A stretch of DNA of 60,163 bases from positions 1-60,163 of the forward strand of contig CANGGL010000003.1 of NCBI GenBank assembly GCA_947453465.1, given 5' to 3'. Position numbers and translations under genes: made by a program. The first letter of the stretch is position 1; the number at the start of each line of letters is the position of its first letter. A model generated the notes under the pieces. It was not told the DNA's origin and made no database searches. It saw only the letters and a program-made list of their open reading frames with translations. Source of the DNA: Microbacteriaceae bacterium (GTDB lineage: Bacteria > Actinomycetota > Actinomycetes > Actinomycetales > Microbacteriaceae). Positions 19,683-29,056 of this stretch are shown piece after piece.

Positions 19683-20185
19683 ACCAGCTTTTCGCCAGGC
19701 TTCATGTAGCTGCGCTGGTAGTAAAGCAGAGCCTCATCTTCGGTGCCGCTCAAACCCTCAACTACGTCAACAATGACAACTGCATTGTTTTCAATGTCAT
19801 GGATGTCGCGGATTTTGCCAATCAAAATTGAAGTCGCTGCCGGGAAAACCGGGACCCCATAAGGACCCTCATGCCAGTCGTTCGGCACAAAACGCTGAGT
19901 GTGGTCGGCAGCCATGCGCTGAGCAAGGGGCATGGTCTGTGCCCCCAGCGTGTGAATCGCCACATACTTGCCCACGGCAAGGCTGGCGAAGGTGCTTGAA
20001 CCCTTGGACACGTTGAAGCTAAGTAACGGCGGGTTGGCGCCGAGAGATGTCATTGAGGTAGCGGTGAATCCAATTGGCTTGCCCTCATTGTCGAGAAGCG
20101 TGATTACCGAAACGCCTGATGCATGCCGGCGAAAACTCGCGCGGAGGGCCTCCATTGGGTCTTTTTCGGGAACTAAATTTTGCAT
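19679..20185 (-). CDS. Flavin reductase-like FMN-binding protein
   Basis: A 168-aa single-domain protein of the flavin reductase-like family (FMN-binding split barrel), as found in reductase components of two-component monooxygenases. Recognisable blocks are FRRHASGVSVIT (residues ~18-29), the FMN phosphate-binding region GFTATSMTSLGANPPLLSF (~39-57) and a C-terminal RSYMKPG. Such enzymes reduce FMN or FAD with NAD(P)H for a partner oxygenase, but no oxygenase is next to it, so the partner and substrate are unknown. AAAGG lies upstream of the ATG. It is convergent with dnaE and divergent from hisD. Confidence 0.85.
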   Translation of the reverse strand: MQNLVPEKDPMEALRASFRRHASGVSVITLLDNEGKPIGFTATSMTSLGANPPLLSFNVSKGSSTFASLAVGKYVAIHTLGAQTMPLAQRMAADHTQRFVPNDWHEGPYGVPVFPAATSILIGKIRDIHDIENNAVVIVDVVEGLSGTEDEALLYYQRSYMKPGEKLV

Positions 20186-20279
20186 TTTCTACCTTTGTCT
20201 CAACGCTTTCAACCATAACCAACCGAAACTTGTTTCCATTTCAACGCCTAGAATTACGACTATTGAAGACGGAGGACGA

Positions 20280-21608
20280 TTGACTGAGTCACTGGGTGTG
20301 AACCTACGCGTTATTGACCTGCGCGGCCAGCAGCTGAATGCAGAATCTGTCAATGCCGCGGTGCCTCGCGCTGCCCTCGATATTTCCATCGCGGTTTCGC
20401 AAATTCAGGGATTGTTAGCCGATGTCAAGACTCGCGGCCTAGACGCAGTGGTCGAAGTGACCATCGAGCGAGATGGTGTCGACCCGCGCCCAATCAAGGT
20501 TTCTCCCGAGGAAATGGCGCACGCGTTAGCCGAGCTAGAACCAGAGCTTAGAAAAGCCATCGAAGTTTCAATCGATCGAGTCCGTAAGGTATCTCAGGCA
20601 ACCATGCCGAGCCCGGTAACCGTGGAGCTTGCCGCTGGAGCCCGTGTTCACCAGCGCTACCAGCCGGTGGATTCTGTCGGGCTTTATGTTCCTGGCGGTA
20701 AAGCGGTTTACCCTTCGAGCGTGATCATGAACGTGGTTCCGGCCCAAGTTGCCGGAGTGAAGCGTTTGGTGGTTGCGACGCCGGCCCAAAAAGACTTTGG
20801 CGGCCGACCACACCCGACCGTTCTGGCTACCGCCCAGCTGCTGGGCGTGACCGAGGTGCTCTGCATGGGTGGACCGGCGGCTATCGCAGGTTTTGCTTAT
20901 GGTTTGCCGCAGATTGATTTCACCGGAGTCAATCTGGTCACCGGCCCCGGCAACATTTATGTAGCAGCCGCTAAGCGTGCGCTGCGCGGCACCATCGGAA
21001 TAGACTCTGAAGCCGGCACCACCGAGATCCTGATTTTGGCTGATGACTCGGCAAATGCTCGGTTCATCGCCTATGACCTGGTCAGCCAGGCCGAGCACGA
21101 CGAGGCGGCGGCATCCGTGTTGGTCACCACCTCGGTTGAGTTGGCCAATGCGGTAATCAATGAAATTAGTGAAGTCGCAGCACAAACTAGGCATGCAGAT
21201 CGTGTTCGCACAGCTCTCGAGGGACAACAATCGGCCATCGTTCTGGTCGACGACATGAAGGCGGGGGTGGCTTTTGCCAACGCCTATGCAACTGAGCACC
21301 TCGAAATTCACACCCGAGATAACCACGAAACCTTGCGTGAAATCACGAATGCTGGAGCTATCTTCCTAGGTGACTACTCGCCGGTGAGCTTGGGGGACTA
21401 CATGGCTGGTTCAAACCATGTGCTGCCAACCGGGCAGCAGGCCAAATTTGGTGCCGGATTGGGTGTTCTGAGTTTCCTGCGCGCCCAGCAGGTCATTGAT
21501 TACGACCGAACCGGACTGTCCGAGATCGCCGGACTGGTCGACAAATTTGCACAATCCGAAGGTCTACCTGCACACGGTGAAGCCATCACGGCTCGATTTG
21601 AAAACTAA
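20280..21608 (+). CDS. hisD: Histidinol dehydrogenase HisD
   Basis: Catalyses the last two steps of histidine synthesis, oxidising L-histidinol to histidine with NAD+ and zinc. The 442-aa protein shows [16 protein letters not shown] near residue 135, the NAD-site region [13 protein letters not shown] near 220, the family motif [10 protein letters not shown] near 242, the zinc ligands in SQAEHDEAA near 268, and [10 protein letters not shown] near 335. The start is TTG at 20280, fixed by GGAGGA at 20271-20276; a longer frame running back into the flavin reductase gene is rejected because family similarity begins after this point. No other his genes are in the window. nrdR follows by 11 bp. Confidence 0.95.
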   Translation: MTESLGVNLRVIDLRGQQLNAESVNAAVPRAALDISIAVSQIQGLLADVKTRGLDAVVEVTIERDGVDPRPIKVSPEEMAHALAELEPELRKAIEVSIDRVRKVSQATMPSPVTVELAAGARVHQRYQPVDSVGLYVPGGKAVYPSSVIMNVVPAQVAGVKRLVVATPAQKDFGGRPHPTVLATAQLLGVTEVLCMGGPAAIAGFAYGLPQIDFTGVNLVTGPGNIYVAAAKRALRGTIGIDSEAGTTEILILADDSANARFIAYDLVSQAEHDEAAASVLVTTSVELANAVINEISEVAAQTRHADRVRTALEGQQSAIVLVDDMKAGVAFANAYATEHLEIHTRDNHETLREITNAGAIFLGDYSPVSLGDYMAGSNHVLPTGQQAKFGAGLGVLSFLRAQQVIDYDRTGLSEIAGLVDKFAQSEGLPAHGEAITARFEN

Positions 21609-21619
21609 GGGAGACAACA

Positions 21620-22081
21620 ATGCATTGTCCGTTCTGCCGTTATCCAGACTCTAGAGTCACCGATTCGCGCACCTCTGACGACGGTTCTTCGATTCGCCGC
21701 CGTCGCCAGTGCCCGGAGTGCAACATGCGTTTCAGCACCACCGAAACCGCGAGCCTCCTGGTGGTCAAGCGCAGTGGTGTGACCGAACCGTTCAGACGCG
21801 ACAAGATTATCAACGGTGTTCGTAAGGCATGTCAGGGGCGCCCGGTTTCGGATGCCGACTTGGCCATGATTGCGCAAGAAGTCGAAGAAAGCATTCGCTC
21901 GAGCGGAGTCGCCCAAATCGATGCCTTCGATGTGGGTCTAGCGACCTTGGAGCCGCTAAGAAAACTAGATGAAGTCGCTTTCATGCGTTTCGCCAGCGTT
22001 TATCAGGGGTGGGAGACTCTCGAAGATTTCGAGGCAGCCATCGGAGTTCTGAAAAAGAATCGTGACCAGCATGATCTATAA
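21620..22081 (+). CDS. nrdR: Ribonucleotide reductase regulator NrdR
   Basis: ATP/dATP-sensing repressor of ribonucleotide reductase genes. The 153-aa protein has an N-terminal zinc ribbon with MHCPFC at residues 1-6 and CPECNMRF near residue 31, followed by an ATP-cone domain (residues ~49-139: [33 protein letters not shown]). All four zinc cysteines are present. GGGAGA precedes the ATG. nrdAB targets are not in the window. The end overlaps the pyrD start by 11 nt. Confidence 0.97.
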   Translation: MHCPFCRYPDSRVTDSRTSDDGSSIRRRRQCPECNMRFSTTETASLLVVKRSGVTEPFRRDKIINGVRKACQGRPVSDADLAMIAQEVEESIRSSGVAQIDAFDVGLATLEPLRKLDEVAFMRFASVYQGWETLEDFEAAIGVLKKNRDQHDL

Positions 22082-23093
22082 CTTTATTTTCAAGACCTTT
22101 TTTGCCCGGATGGACCCCGAAGCCGCCCACCACCTAGTGGTTTTTGCTATCAGAGTTGCCGGTGCGGTGCGCCTGACTAAGTTGGCGAAACTGCGCCCGA
22201 CTGGCAGGGGAGCGGTTCAGGCTTTTGGTCTGCATTTTGACGCACCGTTTGGCTTGGCGGCTGGTTTTGATAAGAATGCGGTGGCTGTCAGAGCCCTGGG
22301 TGAACTGGGTTTTTCACACATCGAAATCGGCACCGTGACGGCAATCGGTCAGAGCGGCAATGAAAAACCAAGACTGTTTCGCCTAATTGCCGATCGCGCG
22401 CTAATCAACCGAATGGGCTTCAACAACGATGGCGCGGCCATTGTCGCCAAGCGCCTTGAGGCGTTGCGCGCCAAGCACGGCAGCAAGCTGCCGGTTATTG
22501 GTGTGAACATCGGTAAATCTCGTGTGGTTGAGGTCGAGGATGCCGTGGACGACTATCGGAGCAGCGCAAGACTTTTGGCGCCTTGGGCCGATTACATCGC
22601 GGTCAACGTCTCTTCACCGAACACCCCGGGCCTAAGGTCCCTTCAATCGGTTGAGTCACTGCGCCCGATCCTGATTGCTGTTCAACAAGAAGCCCTAGGC
22701 AAGCCAATCTTGGTCAAGATTGCGCCAGATCTGGCCGATGAAGACATCGAAGCGGTTGCCGACCTGGCTCTCGAGCTCGAACTTGCCGGTGTTATCGCCA
22801 CCAACACCACGCTTTCGCGGGCCAACCTGATTACCGATGCAACCAAGGTTGAATCAATTGGCGCCGGCGGGCTCTCTGGTGCGCCATTGAAGAAGCGTTC
22901 CCTAGAGGTTTTGAACGTGCTTGCGGCCCGCCTAGCTGGCCGTTCGGCAATCATCTCGGTTGGTGGCATTGAGACCGGTGAAGAGGCGGCTGAGCGTCTT
23001 AGTGCGGGTGCCACCCTGGTCCAGGGTTACAGCGGTTTCATTTACGCCGGGCCGTTCTGGGCTCGAACCATCAATAAGTTCCTGACCAAATAA
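22071..23093 (+). CDS. pyrD: Dihydroorotate dehydrogenase (quinone), class 2 PyrD
   Basis: Membrane-associated FMN enzyme of pyrimidine synthesis that passes electrons to quinone. The 340-aa protein has the amphipathic N-terminal helix typical of class 2, then [10 protein letters not shown] near residue 60, RMGFNNDGA near 110, [12 protein letters not shown] near 180 with the catalytic serine region, TNTTLSR near 245, and the FMN phosphate site [16 protein letters not shown] near 295. I prefer the ATG at 22071, 11 nt inside nrdR, over a GTG at 22062. A bidirectional terminator follows. Confidence 0.95.
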   Translation: MIYNFIFKTFFARMDPEAAHHLVVFAIRVAGAVRLTKLAKLRPTGRGAVQAFGLHFDAPFGLAAGFDKNAVAVRALGELGFSHIEIGTVTAIGQSGNEKPRLFRLIADRALINRMGFNNDGAAIVAKRLEALRAKHGSKLPVIGVNIGKSRVVEVEDAVDDYRSSARLLAPWADYIAVNVSSPNTPGLRSLQSVESLRPILIAVQQEALGKPILVKIAPDLADEDIEAVADLALELELAGVIATNTTLSRANLITDATKVESIGAGGLSGAPLKKRSLEVLNVLAARLAGRSAIISVGGIETGEEAAERLSAGATLVQGYSGFIYAGPFWARTINKFLTK

Positions 23094-23106
23094 CTAGGTC
23101 AAAGCG

Positions 23107-23139
23107 AAAGGGGCGGCCACGATAGTGGCCGCCCCTTTT
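23107..23139. terminator. Bidirectional intrinsic terminator between pyrD and a DUF3043 gene
   Basis: AAAGGGGCGGCCAC (23107-23120), loop GATA, then GTGGCCGCCCCTTT (23125-23138): a perfect 14-bp stem with A and T runs at its two ends. It lies in the 63-bp convergent gap and can serve both genes. Confidence 0.92.
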
Positions 23140-23156
23140 GCAAATCTGCTGATCAG

Positions 23157-23693
23157 TTACTCGACTTTTGCGCCACGCTTCACCTGTGGCTTTGGAAGGC
23201 GCATCGGGCGCATCTGAATTGAGCGCATGGCTGCATACCAGCGCACGCCCTTCTCAATCTTTCCCTTGCCGAACTTCTTACCAATGGCCTTCTCGACACG
23301 ACGGCCGATCAGAAATGCGTCGACGGCGATGATGAAGAAGAGTACCCACATCGCGATCAGGGTATAAACCTGAACTGCGGTGCTACCCGAGTAAGAAATG
23401 ATGATCATCACAAAAAGTGCCGGCATAACCAGCTGGCCGGCGGTGAATCGAGAGTCGACTAGGTCGCGAGCTAACCGGCGCTGAGGACCCCTGTCGCGAA
23501 CGGTTAGGTAACGCTCTTCTCCACGCAGCATGCCCTCGCGAGCCTTGCGGCGCTCATCGTTTGCTGAGGCTTTGGCGGCTTTGATCGCATCCGGAGAGCG
23601 ATCTCCGATTAGAGGCTTGCGGCGAGCCGCTTCCTGCTGCTTACGTGCCGGGGTAGGGCGGCCTTTGCCAGTTGACGGAGTGTTGTCGGTCAT
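23157..23693 (-). CDS. DUF3043 family membrane protein
   Basis: A conserved actinobacterial protein of unknown function. The 178-aa product has a hydrophilic, basic N-terminal half (KGRPTPARKQQEAARRKPL at residues ~9-27, then many R/K/E), two hydrophobic segments (residues ~92-110 and ~116-137), and a basic C-terminal tail. The KGRPTPxR opening is typical of DUF3043. The start is the ATG at 23693 with GAGGAA upstream; a longer frame to 23843 is rejected because it runs through the divergent dipeptidase gene. Role unknown. Confidence 0.85.
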   Translation of the reverse strand: MTDNTPSTGKGRPTPARKQQEAARRKPLIGDRSPDAIKAAKASANDERRKAREGMLRGEERYLTVRDRGPQRRLARDLVDSRFTAGQLVMPALFVMIIISYSGSTAVQVYTLIAMWVLFFIIAVDAFLIGRRVEKAIGKKFGKGKIEKGVRWYAAMRSIQMRPMRLPKPQVKRGAKVE

Positions 23694-23720
23694 GATGTTC
23701 CTCAGTTCCAAGTTGGACTT

Positions 23721-23726
23721 TAAGAT
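23721..23726 (+). promoter_or_regulatory. Candidate -10 element (TAAGAT), predicted leaderless dipeptidase
   Basis: TAAGAT ends 7 nt before the ATG at 23734 and there is no Shine-Dalgarno sequence. Only 40 bp separates this start from the divergent DUF3043 start, so the two control regions overlap. Confidence 0.45.
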
Positions 23727-23733
23727 TACTCTC

Positions 23734-25137
23734 ATGACACCAACTCCGATTTCAATCGATGCCGCCCAACTCGAACAAGCCAAGACGCTAATTGAGGCCA
23801 ACTTTTCGGCTGCCACCGATGAGCTAGCCAGCCTGGTGCGCATCCCTGGAATTGCCTGGGAGGCATTTGACGCTCATAACCTCGAGCTCAGCGCCGAAAC
23901 CATCGCCAAGTTATTCAAAGACACCGGAGTCTTTGAATTAGTTGAGGTGCGTCGTGCATCGGTTGACGGAAAACCGGGCTCACCAGCCATCGTGGCGCGC
24001 CGTGCAGCCCGAAACGGCAAGCCTCAGATTTTGCTCTACGCTCACCACGATGTCCAGCCTCCCGGCGATGATGCCGCTTGGTTCACCACACCTTTTGAAC
24101 CGGTCATCAAAAATGGCCGCATGTATGGCCGTGGTGCTGCTGATGACAAGGCCGGCATCGTTTCTCACCTTGCCGCCATCCGTACCTTGGTGGCAGTCTG
24201 TGGACCAGATTTCGAAGTCGGAATCAGCGTTTTCATCGAGGGCGAAGAAGAAGCCGGCTCACCAACCTTCCGCCCATTCCTCGAGGAGAACCAGGACATT
24301 CTCAAAGCGGACTGCATCGTTGTGGCCGACTCTGGAAACTGGTCGGAATCGATCCCGGCACTAACCGCCACTCTAAGAGGCCTCGTGTCTCAGGTCATCG
24401 AGGTCCAAACTCTGGATCACGCTTTGCACTCTGGGATGTATGGGGGAGCAGTTCCAGATGCCATGACCGCAACCATCCGTTTGCTCGCTAGCTTGCATGA
24501 CTCAGACGGCGCAGTTGCCGTTGCCGGACTTCATGAGGGTAAGGCCGCTGATCTGCCTTATTCCGACGCCGATTTACGCCGTGATTCCGGTCTATTAGAA
24601 GGCGTATCTCAGATCGGCACCGGCACCATCCTCGATCGAATCTGGAACAAACCGTCAATCACCATAATCGGCATCGATGGTCAGACAGTGGCCCTTTCTT
24701 CAAACACGATGTTGCCATCCGTTTCTTCAAAGATCTCGATGCGCATTGCTCCCGGCCAAAAACCAGAGGAGGCCCTCGCGGCGCTGCGTGCCCACCTCGA
24801 GGCAAACGTTCCGTTTGGTGCCCGCCTCACCTATGGCGAAACCGAAATGGGCAAACCTTTTGCCGTGGATGACTCGGGATGGGCGTCGGAGCTCGCTCGC
24901 GTAGCACTCAAGGCCGCTTGGGATGAGACCGCCGTCGACATCGGGGTCGGTGGCTCGATTCCTTTCATCGCAGACCTAATCGAGGTGTTCCCGGGCGCTC
25001 AGATTCTGGTGACCGGTGTCGAAGACCCAGATTCAAGGGCACACAGCCCAAATGAGTCAGTTCACCTGGAATCTTTGCGAAAGACCATGCTGGCCGAAGC
25101 ACTTATGTTGCTCGGCGGGAATGCTTTTTCGGCTTGA
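23734..25137 (+). CDS. M20 family dipeptidase/peptidase
   Basis: Zinc-dependent M20 exopeptidase, probably a cytoplasmic dipeptidase. The 467-aa protein shows the first metal block YAHHDVQPPGD near residue 105, GRGAADDKAGIV near 138 with the bridging aspartate, the catalytic glutamate pair in IEGEEEAGSP near 170, and the C-terminal metal histidine in SRAHSPNESVHL near 440. A dimerisation (lid) domain lies between, around residues 215-370. The start at 23734 follows a -10-like TAAGAT; a frame extended into the divergent gene is rejected. Substrate unknown. Confidence 0.9.
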   Translation: MTPTPISIDAAQLEQAKTLIEANFSAATDELASLVRIPGIAWEAFDAHNLELSAETIAKLFKDTGVFELVEVRRASVDGKPGSPAIVARRAARNGKPQILLYAHHDVQPPGDDAAWFTTPFEPVIKNGRMYGRGAADDKAGIVSHLAAIRTLVAVCGPDFEVGISVFIEGEEEAGSPTFRPFLEENQDILKADCIVVADSGNWSESIPALTATLRGLVSQVIEVQTLDHALHSGMYGGAVPDAMTATIRLLASLHDSDGAVAVAGLHEGKAADLPYSDADLRRDSGLLEGVSQIGTGTILDRIWNKPSITIIGIDGQTVALSSNTMLPSVSSKISMRIAPGQKPEEALAALRAHLEANVPFGARLTYGETEMGKPFAVDDSGWASELARVALKAAWDETAVDIGVGGSIPFIADLIEVFPGAQILVTGVEDPDSRAHSPNESVHLESLRKTMLAEALMLLGGNAFSA

Positions 25138-25184
25138 GCTGTTTTACACTAGGTATCAGCAACAAATAAGCGATTGGAGCCAAA

Positions 25185-25526
25185 ATGACTGACACTCTCA
25201 CCCACGGTGTAGAACTTACCGAGCAGGCTAAGAGCAAGGTACGCACGCTTATTGCCGCCGAAGGCCGCGATGACCTGCGACTACGCGTTGCAGTTCAGCC
25301 TGGCGGTTGCTCAGGTCTGATTTACCAGCTTTACTTCGATGAGCTTCTCGAAGACTCAGACGTCGTGAAGGACTTTGACGGCGTTGAGGTTGTTGTCGAC
25401 AAGATGAGCGTTCCTTACCTAGACGGCGCTTCGATTGATTTCGAGGACACCATCCAGAAGCAGGGTTTCACCATCGACAACCCAAACGCAGAGGGTTCAT
25501 GCGCCTGCGGTGACTCATTTAGCTAA
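25185..25526 (+). CDS. erpA: A-type iron-sulfur cluster carrier (HesB/ErpA family)
   Basis: Small Fe-S carrier that passes clusters to apoproteins. The 113-aa protein has the three conserved cysteines: one in QPGGCSGLIY (residue ~43) and two in the C-terminal CACGDSF. Length and motif spacing match ErpA/HesB. GGAG at 25175-25178 precedes the ATG, and TACACT at 25145-25150 may be its -10 element. In actinobacteria this gene commonly sits beside ctaC, as here. A terminator follows, so it is probably monocistronic. Confidence 0.93.
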   Translation: MTDTLTHGVELTEQAKSKVRTLIAAEGRDDLRLRVAVQPGGCSGLIYQLYFDELLEDSDVVKDFDGVEVVVDKMSVPYLDGASIDFEDTIQKQGFTIDNPNAEGSCACGDSFS

Positions 25527-25540
25527 AGATTTCTCAAATC

Positions 25541-25573
25541 ACCCGGCCGCCATTTTGGTGAGCCGGGTTTTTT
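25541..25573 (+). terminator. Intrinsic terminator after the Fe-S carrier gene
   Basis: ACCCGGC (25541-25547) pairs with GCCGGGT (25562-25568) across a 14-nt loop and is followed by a run of T. It separates this gene from ctaC. Confidence 0.8.
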
Positions 25574-25671
25574 GTTGAAAATTGAGCCACGGATGGGGTG
25601 TTTTTGGGCTATTTACTGAGAACCGAGGCGTAGACTACTCAGGTAACGATTCGATATTCGAAGGGTCGATT

Positions 25672-26526
25672 GTGCTTTCTAAGCGTGGATTGAAGTGGGC
25701 CGCAGTGCCTGCAATTGCTTCTCTGTCTCTACTCCTAACCGGGTGTAGTACCGAGGAGCTTCGTGGTTACCTACCGGGCACGCCTGGTATCACTAACCAC
25801 ACTGACCGCATCACCGGACTCTGGACTACCAGCTGGATTGTGTTGCTAATCGTCGGAATTATCTCTTGGGGTCTTATGGCCTGGGCGATGGTCGTTTACC
25901 GCCGCCGCAAGGGGGAGACCGGCCTACCTGCACAGTTGCGTTACAACAACCCAATTGAGACTCTGTTCACCATCGTGCCGTTGATTCTCGTGGTTGGCTT
26001 CTTCGCCTTCACCGCGCGTGACATTCAGGCTATCGAGACTCCAACCGTGAACCCGGATGTCAAGATCCAGGTAATTGGCAAGCAGTGGAGCTGGGACTTC
26101 AACTACACCAACGCCAACGTCTATGACTCGGGAATCCAGTCTCAGTTCAAGGGCAAAGAGGGAAGCGAGGCTAAGCTTCCTGTCCTTTACCTACCGGTTA
26201 ACAAGACCGTAGAGCTCGACCTAACTTCTCGCGACGTTATTCACTCCTTCTGGGTAATCGACTTCCTTTACAAGAAGGACATGTTCCCGGCTCGCACCAA
26301 CCACATGTACTTCACCCCTCAGAAGGTCGGAGACTACAAGGGCAAGTGTGCCGAGCTTTGTGGCGAATTCCACTCGATGATGTTGTTCAACGTAAAGGTT
26401 GTTCCTCAGGCCGAGTATGACGCCCACATGGCACAGCTAGCAGCCGCCGGCAACGTTGGTCAGCTTGATGCCAAGTTCTCGCGCAACCAGAACCTTCCTG
26501 CAGACAACCCAGAAATTCGAGGCTAA
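25672..26526 (+). CDS. ctaC: Cytochrome c oxidase subunit II (lipoprotein) CtaC
   Basis: Carries the binuclear CuA centre that receives electrons from the bcc complex in the aa3 oxidase. The 284-aa product starts with a lipoprotein signal (basic residues, hydrophobic stretch, lipobox LLTGC, cysteine near residue 23), then two membrane helices (~50-75 and ~100-120) and a periplasmic cupredoxin domain. CuA ligands are seen in the CAELCGEFHSMM block near residue 222 with a histidine in DVIHSFWV upstream. I chose the GTG at 25672 with AAGGG upstream; it gives the normal length and a proper signal peptide, whereas a frame extended to 25582 does not. Confidence 0.95.
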   Translation: MLSKRGLKWAAVPAIASLSLLLTGCSTEELRGYLPGTPGITNHTDRITGLWTTSWIVLLIVGIISWGLMAWAMVVYRRRKGETGLPAQLRYNNPIETLFTIVPLILVVGFFAFTARDIQAIETPTVNPDVKIQVIGKQWSWDFNYTNANVYDSGIQSQFKGKEGSEAKLPVLYLPVNKTVELDLTSRDVIHSFWVIDFLYKKDMFPARTNHMYFTPQKVGDYKGKCAELCGEFHSMMLFNVKVVPQAEYDAHMAQLAAAGNVGQLDAKFSRNQNLPADNPEIRG

Positions 26527-26532
26527 CGAAAA

Positions 26533-28203
26533 ATGGCTACCGCAACTAAGGCAAACGTAGGCACCGCAAAGAAGACCAAGGGTCAAATCCTTGTCGACTG
26601 GATCACTACCACCGACCACAAGAAAATCGGTTACCTGTACCTGATTACCTCGTTCCTATACTTCCTAATCGGTGGTGTGATGGCTCTGGTCATCCGCGCC
26701 CAGCTATCGGCTCCTGGTCTTGAGATCGTCGCAACTAAAGAGCAGTACAACCAGCTCTTCACCATGCACGGCACCATCATGCTCTTGATGTTCGCAACCC
26801 CATTGTTTGCGGCGTTCGCTAACATCTTGATGCCGGTCCAGATTGGTGCGCCGGATGTGGCTTTCCCACGTCTAAACGCCATCGCTTACTGGTTCTACTT
26901 CTTCGGTTCGTTCGTTGCAGTTGCAAGCTTCTTCACCCCTCAGGGTGCGGCAAGCTTCGGTTGGTTCGCCTACGCTCCGCTTTCAAGCACCACCTTCTCA
27001 CCAGGTTTGGGTGGAGACCTCTGGGTCTTCGGTCTAGCACTGAGTGGTTTCGGAACCATCATGGGTGGCGTGAACTTCATCACCACCATCTTGACCATGC
27101 GTGCTCCTGGTATGACCATGTGGCGTCTTCCAATCTTCACTTGGAATACCTTGGTTACCTCGATTTTGGTCATCATGTGTTTCCCTCCTCTTGCGGCAGC
27201 ACTATTCGCCCTTGGAGCAGACCGCCGTTTTGGAGCACACATCTTTGACCCAGCCAACGGTGGCCCAATGCTTTGGGAGCACTTGTTCTGGTTCTTCGGT
27301 CACCCAGAGGTTTACATCCTGGCGCTACCGTTCTTCGGAATCGTCTCGGAGATCTTCCCTGTCTTCAGCCGCAAGCCAATCTTTGGTTACAAGACCCTGG
27401 TCTACGCAACCATCGCCATCGCAGCACTTTCGATGACGGTGTGGGCTCACCACATGTATGTCACCGGAACCGTTTTGCTTCCGTTCTTCGCATTCACCAC
27501 CATGTTGATTGCGGTTCCGACCGGTGTGAAGGTATTCAACTGGATCGGCACCATGTGGCGCGGTTCGGTTACTTTCGAGACACCGATGCTTTTCACCCTT
27601 GGCTTCCTTACCACCTTCATCTTTGGTGGATTGACCGGTGTGATTTTGGCCTCGCCAGTACTCGACTTCCACCTTTCAGACAGTTACTTTGTGGTCGCAC
27701 ACTTCCACTACGTAGTGTTTGGTACCGTCGTGTTCGCAATGTTTGCGGGTATCTACTTCTGGTACCCAAAGATGACCGGAAAGATGTTGAACGAGCGTCT
27801 GGGCAAGATCCAGTTCTGGCTACTATTCATCGGTTTCCACGCAACCTTCTTGATCCAGCACTGGTTGGGCGTCATGGGTATGCCTCGTCGTTACGCAACC
27901 TACCTGCCTGAGGATGGCTTCACCTGGATGAACCAGTTCTCGACTGCTGGTTCGGTCATCCTTGCGCTGTCATTCCTTCCATTCCTTTGGAACGTTTACA
28001 TCACCGCTCGTAAGGGCACCGTGACTACTCTCAACGACCCATGGGGTTATGGACGTTCGCTCGAGTGGGCAACTGCTTCACCGTTCCCACGTCACAACTT
28101 CACTTCGATCCCACGCGTTCGCTCCGAATCGCCTGCCTTTGACTTGAACCACCCGGAGTTTGCTGCTCCAGAGGCGCACGCCTCAACTACCAAGAAGGGC
28201 TAA
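26533..28203 (+). CDS. ctaD: Cytochrome c oxidase subunit I CtaD
   Basis: Catalytic heme-copper subunit that reduces oxygen and pumps protons. The 556-aa protein has twelve membrane segments with the diagnostic ligands: low-spin heme a histidine in [10 protein letters not shown] near residue 77, [11 protein letters not shown] near 256 with the His-Tyr cross-link pair, the CuB pair HHMYV near 306, and HFHYVVFG near 390 with heme a and a3 ligands. It lies 6 bp after ctaC and 3 bp before ctaF. The sequence uses few codons per residue, consistent with high expression (inference). Confidence 0.98.
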   Translation: MATATKANVGTAKKTKGQILVDWITTTDHKKIGYLYLITSFLYFLIGGVMALVIRAQLSAPGLEIVATKEQYNQLFTMHGTIMLLMFATPLFAAFANILMPVQIGAPDVAFPRLNAIAYWFYFFGSFVAVASFFTPQGAASFGWFAYAPLSSTTFSPGLGGDLWVFGLALSGFGTIMGGVNFITTILTMRAPGMTMWRLPIFTWNTLVTSILVIMCFPPLAAALFALGADRRFGAHIFDPANGGPMLWEHLFWFFGHPEVYILALPFFGIVSEIFPVFSRKPIFGYKTLVYATIAIAALSMTVWAHHMYVTGTVLLPFFAFTTMLIAVPTGVKVFNWIGTMWRGSVTFETPMLFTLGFLTTFIFGGLTGVILASPVLDFHLSDSYFVVAHFHYVVFGTVVFAMFAGIYFWYPKMTGKMLNERLGKIQFWLLFIGFHATFLIQHWLGVMGMPRRYATYLPEDGFTWMNQFSTAGSVILALSFLPFLWNVYITARKGTVTTLNDPWGYGRSLEWATASPFPRHNFTSIPRVRSESPAFDLNHPEFAAPEAHASTTKKG

Positions 28204-28206
28204 CCC

Positions 28207-28623
28207 ATGAAATTCAACGGAAATCTCTTCTGGTTCTTGACCGCGTTTTATTTCTTTGACTCGGCTGCGTATGCAGTTTGGTTTTACAATTCAAACCATG
28301 GCGGCTTCGAGCCGATCGGCACCGCGGCAATCGCGATGCTTGGCATCATGTCGGCCTTCCTTGCCTTCTACCTAAAGAAGACCAACAAGGTTCAGGGCCC
28401 AGTCCCTGAGGACCGTTTGGACGCCAACATTGAAGAAGGTGACTCAGAGCTCGGTTTCTTCGCTCCTTGGAGCTGGTGGCCTTTCTTCCTGGGCATCTTT
28501 GCATCGATTGTGTTTGCTTCACTCGCGATCGGTTGGTGGTTGTTCTTCATCGGATTCCCACTGGCTATCGTTGCCCTTATTGGACTCGTGTTCGAGTTCA
28601 GCCGAGGACAGCACGCACACTAA
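28207..28623 (+). CDS. ctaF: Cytochrome c oxidase subunit IV CtaF
   Basis: Actinobacterial small subunit of the aa3 oxidase in the bcc-aa3 supercomplex. The 138-aa protein has four hydrophobic segments (residues ~5-25, ~35-57, ~88-108, ~110-130) around a hydrophilic loop with PEDRLDANIEEGDSELGFF. The WSWWPFF segment is typical. It starts 3 bp after ctaD and ends just before a strong terminator. Confidence 0.93.
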   Translation: MKFNGNLFWFLTAFYFFDSAAYAVWFYNSNHGGFEPIGTAAIAMLGIMSAFLAFYLKKTNKVQGPVPEDRLDANIEEGDSELGFFAPWSWWPFFLGIFASIVFASLAIGWWLFFIGFPLAIVALIGLVFEFSRGQHAH

Positions 28624-28633
28624 GTTCAATAGC

Positions 28634-28665
28634 AAAACCCCTCCTTCGGGAGGGGTTTTCTTTTT
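28634..28665 (+). terminator. Intrinsic terminator after ctaC-ctaD-ctaF
   Basis: AAAACCCCTCC (28634-28644), loop TTCG, GGAGGGGTTTT (28649-28659), then C and a T-run. A perfect 11-bp stem with a stable UUCG loop, 11 bp after ctaF. Confidence 0.95.
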
Positions 28666-28680
28666 ACCCGGGGGAGAGCG

Positions 28681-28898
28681 CTATTTGTTTAGAGGGTGTT
28701 CAATGTGCCCGTCGGCGTGGCTGCTGATCACCTCAGACATAACCACCACAGACATAACCACTCTGTAGGCGTCGTACCATCGCTCTGCGCCAATGTAGCC
28801 AGCCGTGGCCAACGCCATACATCCATGATGATTGCATCGAGACGGTGGAACTCTTTGTCATAGACGCCAGGTTTGAAGATGAAGGATGCAGAGAACAT
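28681..28898 (-). pseudogene. Decayed antibiotic-biosynthesis-monooxygenase-like gene
   Basis: On the minus strand the first frame from an ATG at 28898 encodes MFSASFIFKPGVYDKEFHRL, resembling the start of ABM (heme-degrading monooxygenase-like) proteins. Near 28823 the frame shifts, and a second frame continues ALATAGYIGAERWYDAYRVV and ends SHADGHIEHPLNK with a stop at 28683. The reading length (218 nt) is not a multiple of three, as expected for one frameshift. A 15-bp tandem duplication (13-bp units at 28734-28746 and 28749-28761) adds repeated residues VVMS. The remnant, about 72 codons, is shorter than the ~100 aa of the family, so part of the middle is probably lost as well. The family name is from memory of the motifs. 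Confidence 0.6.
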
Positions 28899-29009
28899 GC
28901 AACCCGTATCGAGCATGTTGCACGACGTCGAATTGCCGACAACTGCTAACCGAGTCGAGCCAAGTCGATTCAGGCTCGTTCAACTCGATGGGGAGTGCAA
29001 TTGGTTAAA

Positions 29010-29038
29010 GCAATGGGCCGGAACCCCGAGGGATTCCG
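29010..29038 (-). terminator. Hairpin after qcrB
   Basis: GGGCCGGAA and TTCCGGCCC pair perfectly around a short GC-rich loop, 19 bp beyond the qcrB stop on the minus strand. The following T content is weak (GCTTT), so termination strength is uncertain. Confidence 0.65.
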
Positions 29039-29056
29039 GCCCGAAAGCTTTGTAGC

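Larger units (their letters stand above)
28666..29056. other. Gap between ctaF and qcrB
   Basis: The longest stretch without an intact gene. It holds the monooxygenase remnant (28681-28898), about 110 bp with no recognisable content (28899-29009), and a hairpin beyond the qcrB stop (29010-29038). Other short open frames here are not supported by motifs or ribosome sites. Confidence 0.7.

Noticed and set aside
19968-20279. N-terminal extension of hisD
   Set aside because: It overlaps the divergent flavin reductase gene, and a TTG with a strong GGAGGA at 20271 gives the normal HisD length.
28430-28768. Open frames overlapping the end of ctaF and its terminator
   Set aside because: They run through a strong terminator, lack ribosome sites and show no protein motifs.
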